DNA of 64,000 nucleotides, taken from Puniceicoccaceae bacterium (GTDB lineage Bacteria; Verrucomicrobiota; Verrucomicrobiia; Opitutales; Coraliomargaritaceae). The notes under the pieces were generated by a model that saw nothing but the letters and a program-made list of their open reading frames with translations, did not search any database and was not told the origin of the DNA. The stretch lies in NCBI GenBank assembly GCA_902603705.1, contig CACKVQ010000005.1, positions 1 through 64,000 of the forward strand, written 5' to 3'. Position numbers and translations under genes: made by a program. Positions 37,884 to 46,903 of this stretch are shown piece by piece; within the stretch, counting starts at the first letter, position 1, and each line of letters begins with the position of its first letter.

Positions 37884-38438
37884 ATGAGGATAACAGGAGG
37901 ACGCGCCCGCGGCATCCCAATTAAAGCCCCTAAAGGTGAAGGTACCAGGCCTGCTACTGATCACATTCGTGAAGCCATTTTTTCGAGTCTCGGCAGCCGC
38001 GTAGAAGGCAGTCGCGTAGTAGATCTATTCGCTGGCACTGGTAGCTACGGCCTCGAAGCGCTAAGTAGAGGCGCGAGCCACGCTACGTTCTATGAAATAG
38101 ATCGCAAAGCGCTAGCGTGCTTAAAAGAAAATCGAGATATGGTATTAAAATGCTGCCAACTTTCTGCTAGCTCAGCGCAAACAATCACACGGAACCTATA
38201 CTTAAAGGATAACGATGGCCAACGTGCTGACTACATCTTCATCGATCCACCTTACGATGGTGTCGAAGCAAACCTTAGGCGTATTTTCGCAAGAGTGGAA
38301 CAGCTATCCACACCCGATGCCTCTGTGATCCTGGAGCTCCCCGGCGAGCTAGAACCTAAAGTTGATGGCTGGAGACTTATACGTCGTTTAGGGAAGTCAA
38401 AACGTGGCAGTCCAAGCGTCGCAATCTTTAAACGATAA
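37884..38438 (+). CDS. rsmD: 16S rRNA (guanine966-N2)-methyltransferase
   Basis: This 184-residue SAM-dependent methyltransferase of the RsmD family modifies G966 of 16S rRNA. It shows MRITGGRARGIPIKAPKG at the start, the RPATDHIREAIFSSL stretch, the SAM-binding VVDLFAGTGSYGLEALSRGA, YEIDRKAL, and the catalytic DPPYDG motif. The length is normal. It follows kdsA by 10 bp and converges with the sulfatase gene at 38472 with only 33 bp between the two stops. No strong terminator was seen there. Confidence 0.93.
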   Translation: MRITGGRARGIPIKAPKGEGTRPATDHIREAIFSSLGSRVEGSRVVDLFAGTGSYGLEALSRGASHATFYEIDRKALACLKENRDMVLKCCQLSASSAQTITRNLYLKDNDGQRADYIFIDPPYDGVEANLRRIFARVEQLSTPDASVILELPGELEPKVDGWRLIRRLGKSKRGSPSVAIFKR

Positions 38439-38471
38439 AACTAGCACGACAGAGATTCTTATCAGAGTGCA

Positions 38472-39905
38472 CTAGCTCTTTGGTGATTCTAGCTCGCGCC
38501 TAATAGGCACATATTCTTTTAAACGCTCTTTGATCTCCTTGTATTCTGGATCCTTCACCAAGTTACACCACTCCATAGGATCTGTTTTATGATCATAAAG
38601 TTGTTCCGTACCAGACTTAGAAAATACAATGTAGCTATAACGGCCGTCATAGATTCGATGCCCGCCAAATTGATAGTCCGATAGCGTTGGTTCACTCCAC
38701 TCCATATCTGGACTAGAAATAAGTTCAGCAAAACTGCGCCCCTCGTTTTCTGGGTTCACCGGAAGTCCGCATAGATCTAATAAAGTGGGGTACATATCAA
38801 TTAGGTTAACCACGCCCATACTCTTTTTATTATTAGGTGTCACCCCAGGCACCTTGACCATCAATGGTACTCTGCAAGATTCCTGCCAGAGCTGCGTCTT
38901 ACCATATTTCTGCTTTTCACCCAAGTGCCACCCATGATCGCTCCATAGCATTACAATGGTATTGTCCGCATACTGGCTATTCTCAAGCCCATCTAAAAGG
39001 ACCCCTATGCAGTCATCAACAAATGTGATATTTGCAAGGTACGCTTGTACTGCTTCTTTGTGTCGGGCCCCATAAGTTTCAACCCGCCTCCAAGTCGAAT
39101 GTGGCTCAAGCGGCTTGTCCCATTTATTCAATATATCCTCTAAATCATCAGGTATTGTCTCTGGTAAAATAATGTCTTCTAGCGGATACATATCGAAATA
39201 TTTTTGGGGTACCCACCACTGGAGATGTGGCTTACTTATGCCAACAGCCATAAAGAAAGGCTTATCAAACTGACGATCCCTAAATTGCTCAACCGCCCAC
39301 AGCGCTGTCTGGTAGTCCTTCATTTTAGTCTCATCATTTCCTACTGTTGGCCCCCAATCAAAGCCCGTGGAATGATAGCCCTTTTCGCCTGGTAGATTAG
39401 GTAGTCCATTTACAGGTCTATCCTTGCTAATCGGTCCGGCCCAACCATCAGCAGCGTGCCATTCATCAAAAGCCCATTGACCTTGGTCACCACGTTCATT
39501 TCCTTTGAGTGTGTGTGCGTGAAAAATCTTACCCCGAGACAAACTATGATAACCGTGCTTGCTAAAATACTGAGGTAATGTCAGTAAGTCTCTGGCCTTT
39601 GGAGCATCTCTAAGATTTGTTTTATTACCATAAACTCCTGTACTGTGAGGAAACTTACCAGTGAGTATGGAAGATCGCGAAGGCCCGCAAACCGTTGATG
39701 GAGTATGTGCATCGTACATGACTAATCCACCGCGTTGGTTGAATTTATCTAGATTAGGTGTCTTGACCTGGGGGTTACCCTCGAACACGCCAACCCAGTC
39801 ATTTAGATCATCGATAGCGACGAACAATACATTAGGACGATCAGTGGCTGGTAGAAATACTGAAAATGTGAAAAAAGAAAAGACTAAGCTCAGTATTACT
39901 TTCAT
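38472..39905 (-). CDS. secreted sulfatase (S1, DDLNDW subgroup)
   Basis: This 477-residue sulfatase has a signal peptide of about 20 residues. It has NVLFVAIDDLNDWVG, Cys73 in TVCGPSRSSILTG, RGKIFHAH, and MLWSDHGWHLGEKQKYGKTQLW. Among its neighbours it is most like those at 51375 and 54450, which share the DDLNDW-type N-terminus, the TPNLD-x-F segment and the SDHGWHLGE-type motif, so these look like paralogues with related substrates. It is the last gene of the leftward set. Confidence 0.93.
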   Translation of the reverse strand: MKVILSLVFSFFTFSVFLPATDRPNVLFVAIDDLNDWVGVFEGNPQVKTPNLDKFNQRGGLVMYDAHTPSTVCGPSRSSILTGKFPHSTGVYGNKTNLRDAPKARDLLTLPQYFSKHGYHSLSRGKIFHAHTLKGNERGDQGQWAFDEWHAADGWAGPISKDRPVNGLPNLPGEKGYHSTGFDWGPTVGNDETKMKDYQTALWAVEQFRDRQFDKPFFMAVGISKPHLQWWVPQKYFDMYPLEDIILPETIPDDLEDILNKWDKPLEPHSTWRRVETYGARHKEAVQAYLANITFVDDCIGVLLDGLENSQYADNTIVMLWSDHGWHLGEKQKYGKTQLWQESCRVPLMVKVPGVTPNNKKSMGVVNLIDMYPTLLDLCGLPVNPENEGRSFAELISSPDMEWSEPTLSDYQFGGHRIYDGRYSYIVFSKSGTEQLYDHKTDPMEWCNLVKDPEYKEIKERLKEYVPIRRELESPKS

Positions 39906-39916
39906 AGCTCTAATAA

Positions 39917-41830
39917 TTAATTACCCGTTGCACCCTGAAGAACGACGAGATCGCCACGGGTTTTCCCTACTTTAAGAGTATGCTTATCCATAGTATATAC
40001 AGGAGCGGCAAATGAAATACCTCCTACTTTATGAGAGTAGACCAATTCTCCTGTCGCTTCGTTGGTCAACTCAACAACAGTATTGCTATAAGGCAGGTCC
40101 ACTGTCTGCAAATATCCTACTGGCTTGCGCCCGTCATTATCAGAGGCAAAAAAGGAAATCGGCCAACCTGGATACTGAGCAGCATCTCCCGCACTAAGAT
40201 CAACAAAGCGCGGCCAGCACTCGAAGGTAGTTTTTCCGCTGGGCTTGTGGAAACGCACTATTCCATACCCATCTCCGCGCTTTTCACGCACTTTTCGGTC
40301 TTCCGGATTAGCGTATGCTAACATGGTAATCTTATTTCCTAAACCATCTTCATAATCCCCTACCCATTTATTGGGGCCGCCAACAGGCGACCCACCTCCT
40401 ACTTCCTCGTCCTCAGGATGCCACCAACGACCATAAATAGTGTTCACAATAGCTGGGGCTGTGAACGCGTATGGTCCATCGCGGTAATAATCAATCCCGT
40501 GCCGAACTGTCACCGCAAGGTGCTGATCCCCGCACAAGTGTGAAGCATGTGCACGTCGCAGCGCTCTTAAAGCCTCATTACGAGGTGTCTGCGGCCAGCC
40601 GTTACAATCAAGATCCGCCAGTAAGCGTGAAGCATCTTCATTACCGTGGATATGAACTGCTCCGCAAAAAGCGGTTTGTGATAGAGCAGCTTTCATAGAG
40701 ATGCCGCTCCAGTCACGCGCCCATGCATCAAGAAAATCAAGTTGCCGCTCTCCGAGCAGCTTAAGCCCGGGCAGATCTACTGCCGCACGATCGTAGGAGG
40801 GATCAGTAATGTGGTCTGGCCTTGGGCCCATCTCAGGGATATTACCAAGCGGTGCGGACTTAAATTTACGATCCTCTAAAATAGCAAAACTGACACCGCC
40901 AACATTTAAATCTGTGTAATAAACACCAATCCCTTGCTCTATGGGAGTAGCATCGTACGGGTCTGGTAAATTCCAAGTTTGTTGACGCTCCACCATTTGG
41001 ACGAAGGAAGCAGGAAACATGTAACCGCCATCTGATGCTCCTTTGATGCCCGAAGATACTTTTCCCCCTTCACCCCAAATGTTGGGATGGCCAACATCGT
41101 GGTCGTCGAGAATACAAATTGTAGGACGGTCTTTCATTATATCTGCAAATTGTACGCCAAATTGTAGCCATCCATAAGTAGCTTCATCATGAGTGTAGTT
41201 CTGATCTCCAGCGAAGAAAAGTAAGTCAGGATCATGATATTTGAGATTATCAACCGTTTGTTTTCTGGTATCGAATTCCTTATCAACCGGGGAATTACAA
41301 TTTAATGACCCGATAACTATCGTATCCTTGTTCGTTGGATCTGCCCGCACCAACCCCTCGAACTCTGAGAGATTCCCTAAGCTTAACCGATAGGGAACGT
41401 TCTTCGATGAGTCCCAGTCATCCACACGAAAATGAACCGACCAGCCTGGATATTGTATAGGCTCTTCATCGACCGAGATCCACTTGCCATCTACTTTAAG
41501 CTGTAGGGTAACTACTTTCGGTTCATCGGGTAACAGAGGGAAGCATTGCGCGGTTAGCTTTAAGACTCCATGGTCCTGTGTGTAGAGGGCAAAGGCTAAG
41601 GCCTGGTCTCGATCGATAGACTGGAACCATTTTGAAGCACGTTGATCATAACCTGTAAGCCCTCTCTTTAGCTTAACGTTCCACCATTGTCCAATTGCAG
41701 CATTGTCAGATTCACTTGCGTAGGTCGTTTCGGTTCCGAATGGAGCAGGATCACTGTAGTCAATCGCAGAATACCCAGTCGCCGCGGAAGAAGTAATCAA
41801 GGTGAAAAATACAATTATCCTCTTTATCAT
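39917..41830 (-). CDS. PhoD-like secreted metallophosphatase
   Basis: This 637-residue protein has a signal peptide (about 1-22), an N-terminal beta-domain (about 25-165) and a PhoD-like metallophosphatase domain with IVIGSLNCNSP, LLFFAGDQNYTHDEATYGW, CILDDHDVGHPNIWGEGG, AVHIHGNED and HLCGDQHLAVTVRHG. Most of these carry metal ligands of the calcineurin-like fold. PhoD enzymes cleave phosphodiesters or monoesters outside the cytoplasm, but this subgroup, common in polysaccharide loci of Planctomycetes and Verrucomicrobiota, has no settled substrate. No Pho-box-like repeat lies before it, which argues for control with the sulfatases and not with the pst genes. Confidence 0.85.
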   Translation of the reverse strand: MIKRIIVFFTLITSSAATGYSAIDYSDPAPFGTETTYASESDNAAIGQWWNVKLKRGLTGYDQRASKWFQSIDRDQALAFALYTQDHGVLKLTAQCFPLLPDEPKVVTLQLKVDGKWISVDEEPIQYPGWSVHFRVDDWDSSKNVPYRLSLGNLSEFEGLVRADPTNKDTIVIGSLNCNSPVDKEFDTRKQTVDNLKYHDPDLLFFAGDQNYTHDEATYGWLQFGVQFADIMKDRPTICILDDHDVGHPNIWGEGGKVSSGIKGASDGGYMFPASFVQMVERQQTWNLPDPYDATPIEQGIGVYYTDLNVGGVSFAILEDRKFKSAPLGNIPEMGPRPDHITDPSYDRAAVDLPGLKLLGERQLDFLDAWARDWSGISMKAALSQTAFCGAVHIHGNEDASRLLADLDCNGWPQTPRNEALRALRRAHASHLCGDQHLAVTVRHGIDYYRDGPYAFTAPAIVNTIYGRWWHPEDEEVGGGSPVGGPNKWVGDYEDGLGNKITMLAYANPEDRKVREKRGDGYGIVRFHKPSGKTTFECWPRFVDLSAGDAAQYPGWPISFFASDNDGRKPVGYLQTVDLPYSNTVVELTNEATGELVYSHKVGGISFAAPVYTMDKHTLKVGKTRGDLVVLQGATGN

Positions 41831-41902
41831 TAGTAATATTCTATCTTATTAAATATTATTTTTGACACTCGTGAACATAGTCAAATTGCGTGCTTCTAAT
41901 GG

Positions 41903-43564
41903 CTATTTACTAGCCTGTAGCCGGTAATATGGGAGTCGCTCTAGTGGCACTTCGACCTCAATATCCGCAGGCCCGACGACCTTCGATCCATCATCTCCTG
42001 TCCAAATGCCCTCAGGAAATATGATTCTTCGAGCTCGGGCAGAGGCCTCGACTACAGGAGCAATCAGTAGGTCATCCCCTAGAATAAACTGATCTTGAAT
42101 GTACTCGTATCCCTCGTCCGGCCAGAACCAGGCCATCGGCTTTACGATTGGCTCGCCCGTTCTGGAGGACCGGTGCGCTAGAGCAAGGATCTCTTCTCCA
42201 AACTGAGCGTGTAGTTTCGCCATTTCCTTGCAAATCTCATTATTTTCAGGACTCAAAACCCGCCAAGGGGCGACCGAGAACTGCATCATTGGCATCAACG
42301 CATGAACTTGCGCAGAACGCACAACTAACTCTTGGTCTATGTTATCTAACTTTAGAAAAGACTGGTACTCGCCCCCTCCAATCATATCAGGACATGTATA
42401 GGCATACCCCATTAGTCCCTGTGCAATCATTCCTGGGATTAGCTGCCTTAGGTCTCCCCAATCCGGCCTTTTATCACGTAAGCGCTGAGCTAGTGGTAAT
42501 CCAGCCATCTTCCAAGAAGCACGATATTCATTTAATGGATATTTCAGCCCAAGCTGTGCGAAGTATTCTGTATGCTTGTTTGCGATACTGTCCTGCTCAA
42601 ATGAAATTATGCCTGACTTGTAGAATTTGGCGTCACCTGCATCAAACTTAAAGCCGTCCACGCCGTATTCCTCGACGAGAACGTCTAACTCACTCTCGAT
42701 CCAAGCGAAGGCGCGGGGATTACTTAAATCAAGCATGGCGCTTGCCCCATTCCACCAGCGAATCACAGCGGCCTTATTTCTAGTATTCGCCCAAAGAATT
42801 TTCTGCGTACGCTCGGGATCAAGATGTAGTAAACCCTCTGCCGCTAGATAGCGAAAGGTCTCTGTATCAGACGTTACAAAAGGGCAAATCCACATCATTA
42901 CTTTAAACCCACTATCATGGAGATGGCGAATCATACCTTTTGGATCATCAAAACGATCTGCTCTAAATCTCCAATCTCCATAGCTTCTCTGCCAATTGTC
43001 ATCAATCATCATAACTCCAGGTGGATAGTCATTGCTTAAAATAGCATCGGCATATAAACGAATATCTTTCTCGTTTTGATTATAAATCAATTCAATCCAA
43101 GTATTATACTGGGGAGAGGTGAATAGCAATGGGTCGGGGATTTTTCCATTTGAAGGAAAGTATTTTTGGGAAACCGCAGCAAATGACTGAGCGAGGGAGT
43201 CGCCTTCATTGCCTACGTGTACCGGACCCATTGTATTGTCGATGATCAATGCCCCACTTTTGAAGCTATATCGATAAGGCATTTCCGACCAGATATAGCG
43301 CCCTTTAGAAGAGACTAGTACAGGGCTTGCTTGGTTGCCCTGATTATCACCGTAGAGGTTACGCTGTAGCTCCGTCTCTTCAGTGTAAGGCATGCGGAAT
43401 CCGTCCACACTAAGTCCGCCCCACCAACACTCGCCCGATAGTAGCTCTAGCTCGATCGTTTCTGATTGCACATATGTAAGCTCGCTCGCGTTAAGCTGAG
43501 CCAGCACAGCAAAAATAACTACAGACAAAAATGTTGCGGGTGATTTTAAGTATTTTAGAATCAT
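41903..43564 (-). CDS. secreted GH31 alpha-glycosidase
   Basis: This 553-residue enzyme has a signal peptide (about 1-26), an N-terminal beta-sandwich (about 28-130) and a GH31 TIM barrel. The nucleophile is Asp308 in DGFKFDAGD; the acid/base lies in the PDWGDL stretch near residue 370. Other GH31 features are YPPGVMMIDDNWQRSYGDW, FKVMMWICPFVT and GYAYTCPDMIGGG. GH31 includes alpha-glucosidases, alpha-xylosidases, alpha-galactosidases and sulfoquinovosidases; the exact activity cannot be read here. It lies 73 bp upstream of the PhoD-like gene and 182 bp after the sulfatase at 43747. Confidence 0.88.
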   Translation of the reverse strand: MILKYLKSPATFLSVVIFAVLAQLNASELTYVQSETIELELLSGECWWGGLSVDGFRMPYTEETELQRNLYGDNQGNQASPVLVSSKGRYIWSEMPYRYSFKSGALIIDNTMGPVHVGNEGDSLAQSFAAVSQKYFPSNGKIPDPLLFTSPQYNTWIELIYNQNEKDIRLYADAILSNDYPPGVMMIDDNWQRSYGDWRFRADRFDDPKGMIRHLHDSGFKVMMWICPFVTSDTETFRYLAAEGLLHLDPERTQKILWANTRNKAAVIRWWNGASAMLDLSNPRAFAWIESELDVLVEEYGVDGFKFDAGDAKFYKSGIISFEQDSIANKHTEYFAQLGLKYPLNEYRASWKMAGLPLAQRLRDKRPDWGDLRQLIPGMIAQGLMGYAYTCPDMIGGGEYQSFLKLDNIDQELVVRSAQVHALMPMMQFSVAPWRVLSPENNEICKEMAKLHAQFGEEILALAHRSSRTGEPIVKPMAWFWPDEGYEYIQDQFILGDDLLIAPVVEASARARRIIFPEGIWTGDDGSKVVGPADIEVEVPLERLPYYRLQASK

Positions 43565-43746
43565 TTTATAGGTTATTAAGGTATACTAGACAAGTGAGCT
43601 AAATTACATAAATTTAACGCAAGAAAAAATAGAAACAATAGTCATCTGATAATAAATCTAAACTGACAGAAACCTAGTCAATTCTACGATTTGTATAAAT
43701 TTTTCAGACTAGTACTAATCATTAACCGTGACTCCATTTAGGATAA

Positions 43747-45366
43747 CTATCTACCGCGTATGTCCAATTGCGCAATCGCACCCTCCCATCCACCTGCAAG
43801 TAAATCTGAAAGCTCCTTTTGTTTAGCGGCGTGTTCGATAATATCCGCCAAATTATTTTGCTCCAAAGAATCGGATCCAAGATCATACATCTCCGAGAAT
43901 CGAATAGCTGCATTCTCATTATCGCGTTCCGCGTAGTCGACCCATTCGGTATATCTGTGAGACTTTGTTCGAACTGACTTACCAAGATGCCTGCCTTGCC
44001 TACATACCGTAAATGCTGCTTTTTTCCAAGCTAAGTCTGGAGTTTCGACTAGGGGGAGAAAAGAGATACCCTCTAACTTGTCGTGCGGCAAATCAATATC
44101 TAATATATTACATAGCGTTGGGTAAAGGTCGACTAATTCAACTATTTCTTGGCAGATCGCACCATTGGTGACGCCTGGAATCCGGACGATTAGAGGCACT
44201 CGCGTAGCTTGTTCAAAAAGGCTGATCTTACTCCACATACCGTGCTCGCCGAGATGGAAGCCATGGTCTGAGGTAAAGATAACTATTGTGTTGTCTGCCT
44301 GACCTGACTCTTCCAGGGCTTCTAGCATCAAGCCAATCTGATCATCAATAAAACTCGCACATGCATAATAGGCATGAATCGCAGCTTGGGCTTGTTCGGG
44401 AGTTTCTTCGCGTATTTTAAAAATATCCCAATTGCGTCCATGACGCTTGGCTACCGCCGGTATATTCTTATCCAGCTCTTTTTTCGCCTTGGTAAGTTCT
44501 AGTGCACTCGGTTCATAAAGGTCGAAGTACTTCTTGGGCGCGATCAGAGGTGTATGAGGGCGACTGCTACCATAAGTAATAAAAAACTGTTCACCACTAG
44601 AAGCATGCTCACGAATCAGATTAGCAACTACTCGGGCCTTTGTCCCATCTGGGTTACGCTCTTCGATGTCACCACTATCGCCGATTAACTCAGCAGATAA
44701 AGTTTGGAATACTTCACGCCCCCGCTCCCATTGCTCCGAACCTTTTACTGCATTCGCCCAGAGCTCTTTACGAACCTTCATTGCCTCAATCATTTTTGCG
44801 TCCCACTCCAAGTCAGAGGTATAGGTCCATGCCTTAGGAGGATTAGGGGGGGTACCCTTGGGAATTCTATATTCGATTACCCTACCTTTATAACCGTCTT
44901 GTTTCCCCCCTCTTAGCATCCCATCATATGCTGATGACTGAACAAGAGCATCCCAGTTATGGTGAAATAACTTTCCTATCATGTAAGTCTTAATAGGGTG
45001 GCTCTTTAGAGTCTCACCAATTGTAGTCGCCCAACCTGGGATAACTTCTTGGAACTTATCACCATTACTAAAAACACGTGTCGTGTAGGGTCGTAAGCCC
45101 GTGTTAAATGAGCTGCGCGAAGGGTTGCATACTGGGTTCTGGCAATAAGCCTTCGTAAACAAGGTTCCAGTTTTGGCAAATTCGTCAATGTTCGGCGTTT
45201 TCACTTGTTCGTTTCCGTAAGCACCGATAGCTGCTGCAGACCAGTCCTCTGGACATATAAATAAGATGTTCATTTTCGATAGGTCTGGCAATGCGGCCTG
45301 AAGAACCGCGCCTAGAATAAATTGAGCAAAGGCAAGTCCAGTTAGGAAATTAGATTTATAGTTCAT
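43747..45366 (-). CDS. secreted iduronate-2-sulfatase-like sulfatase (S1)
   Basis: This 539-residue sulfatase has a signal peptide of about 25 residues and MNILFICPEDWSAAAIGAYG, where Glu-Asp replaces the usual Asp-Asp of the first metal site. Cys80 lies in PVCNPSRSSFNTG. Later motifs are MIGKLFHHN and IFTSDHGFHLGEHGMWSKISLFEQ. The pattern resembles iduronate-2-sulfatase-like enzymes. A loop of about 60 residues (DGMLRGGKQDGYKGRVIEY onward) sits after the GKLFH motif and may shape specificity. It follows the sulfatase at 45382 by 15 bp. Confidence 0.92.
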   Translation of the reverse strand: MNYKSNFLTGLAFAQFILGAVLQAALPDLSKMNILFICPEDWSAAAIGAYGNEQVKTPNIDEFAKTGTLFTKAYCQNPVCNPSRSSFNTGLRPYTTRVFSNGDKFQEVIPGWATTIGETLKSHPIKTYMIGKLFHHNWDALVQSSAYDGMLRGGKQDGYKGRVIEYRIPKGTPPNPPKAWTYTSDLEWDAKMIEAMKVRKELWANAVKGSEQWERGREVFQTLSAELIGDSGDIEERNPDGTKARVVANLIREHASSGEQFFITYGSSRPHTPLIAPKKYFDLYEPSALELTKAKKELDKNIPAVAKRHGRNWDIFKIREETPEQAQAAIHAYYACASFIDDQIGLMLEALEESGQADNTIVIFTSDHGFHLGEHGMWSKISLFEQATRVPLIVRIPGVTNGAICQEIVELVDLYPTLCNILDIDLPHDKLEGISFLPLVETPDLAWKKAAFTVCRQGRHLGKSVRTKSHRYTEWVDYAERDNENAAIRFSEMYDLGSDSLEQNNLADIIEHAAKQKELSDLLAGGWEGAIAQLDIRGR

Positions 45367-45381
45367 AATATTTTTGTGGTT

Positions 45382-46893
45382 TTATTTGCCGCTTGCCTCA
45401 TGGAATAGAGAATATTCGGGGTTTACATTTGCGTTCTTAAAAATATCGCGATCTTTCCAGAGGTCATAAGTCGCACGGAGTTGCACATCGCTTTCCGAGT
45501 ATTGTCCTTGGTCATCCGTGTCATTGATCCAATTTTCTAAAACTTCCCGATGCCTAAGCAGTACAGCCTCAAAATCAGGCAAGTAGGCTAAATTGTAGAT
45601 CTGGTGAGGATCTGCAGTAACGTCATACAATTCTTCCCGAGGTCGCAAGCCAAACCAATGTTCTGCTTGATATTCAGTCAGTTCTCCGGCCTCAAACAAG
45701 CGCCGCATATCCATCGACGGAGGGCGGTCGTCGCGATAACCCGGCTGCATCAAAGGGCGGTCTAAATAATAGTTTCGTATATAGCGATATCGATCTGATC
45801 GGACTGTACGTATCCGATCAATAGTGTAGTCGCAACGATCACGAGCGCCTATCACATAATCTGCAGGGGTGTACTCATGCCCAAAAAGGTTCTGGCCATC
45901 CAAATGATCGGGCAGCTCTGCACCTGCTAATGCTAGAGTTGTCGCCCCGACGTCTAGAAGAGTAACCAAATCATTGACTACCTGCCCAGATGGAATTGCA
46001 GCATGCTCGCCCTTGATAATCAGAGGTACTCTCATCCCGCCTTCGTAACAAAACTGTTTATGTCGAAGAGACGTATTATGCCCATGGTCAGAGAAGAAGA
46101 AGATTACAATATTGTCCATCTCGCCATCGGCTTCGAGCTGCTCTAAAATCTCAGATATACGAACATCCGATCCACGCGCATTATTAAAGTGCACGGACCA
46201 TGCATGTCTAAGAGCTGGTGTACTTGGGAAGTAGGGAGGTAATTCCACGGCGTCGTCCGCAATAAAATCAGAGGCCTCTAAATAACGCCGATCGCCCTTC
46301 CCTCCATCGATTTGAATCTGACCAAACCATGGCTGTCTCTTGTCCTCACGAGCGCTCCATACATCTTTAGTATAGGACTTCCAGTTTTTCGCCTTATTCC
46401 CCTGCCATCCGTTCATTCCTGCGATATAGTCTTCTTTGGTACCTACATCATAAAGTTCCCGACGGTCGTAATGAAAATTGTAGTCATCCTTTCCGCTATT
46501 AAATGTAAAGTAACCCTGCTCGCGCATAAGCTCTGGGATTGTCTTCATGCCCATTGGTAGATTAATACGTAAAATCTCTGGAACAATCTCCCCATCAACC
46601 GTACGACTAGAGCGGTGCTGATGCGTGCCAGTTCTGGTATGCATCACTCCAGTAATTAACGCGGAACGACTTGAGGAGCATACCGGAGAGACCGCATAAG
46701 CACAATTAAAAAGCACCCCCTGCGCTGCAAGTTGATCTACAGTTGGCGTATGACCTTGGTTTACGGTATCTCCATAACATCCAAAAAATGGAGATAAATC
46801 CTCGGCAACAATCCATAGAATATTAGGAGCACGCTCTGTGGTAGCAGACGAGAACTGCAAAAGTAAAAACAGGATTCCAAAAAGCCGCTTCAT
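45382..46893 (-). CDS. secreted sulfatase (S1) with CSSSR motif
   Basis: This 503-residue sulfatase has a signal peptide (about 1-17) and NILWIVAEDLSPFFGCYG, with Glu-Asp in place of the usual Asp-Asp. The formylglycine precursor is Cys72 in PVCSSSRSALITG, where Ser replaces Pro. Later motifs are NSGKDDYNFHYDRRELYD and IFFFSDHGHNTSLRHKQFCYEGGMRVP. The GKDDYN stretch in place of GKWH marks a group also seen in proteins annotated as heparan N-sulfatase-like. It lies 10 bp after the sulfatase at 46904-48397 ends its upstream neighbour's frame, so the genes are tightly packed. Confidence 0.9.
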   Translation of the reverse strand: MKRLFGILFLLLQFSSATTERAPNILWIVAEDLSPFFGCYGDTVNQGHTPTVDQLAAQGVLFNCAYAVSPVCSSSRSALITGVMHTRTGTHQHRSSRTVDGEIVPEILRINLPMGMKTIPELMREQGYFTFNSGKDDYNFHYDRRELYDVGTKEDYIAGMNGWQGNKAKNWKSYTKDVWSAREDKRQPWFGQIQIDGGKGDRRYLEASDFIADDAVELPPYFPSTPALRHAWSVHFNNARGSDVRISEILEQLEADGEMDNIVIFFFSDHGHNTSLRHKQFCYEGGMRVPLIIKGEHAAIPSGQVVNDLVTLLDVGATTLALAGAELPDHLDGQNLFGHEYTPADYVIGARDRCDYTIDRIRTVRSDRYRYIRNYYLDRPLMQPGYRDDRPPSMDMRRLFEAGELTEYQAEHWFGLRPREELYDVTADPHQIYNLAYLPDFEAVLLRHREVLENWINDTDDQGQYSESDVQLRATYDLWKDRDIFKNANVNPEYSLFHEASGK

Positions 46894-46903
46894 CTCACTA
46901 GCA

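Noticed and set aside
38439-38471. Possible bidirectional terminator between rsmD and the sulfatase at 38472
   Set aside because: Only 33 bp separate the stops, and no stem with a T-run could be found.
42148-42651. 167-residue plus-strand frame opposite the GH31 gene
   Set aside because: The GH31 catalytic motifs are on the minus strand across the same bases, so this is a shadow.
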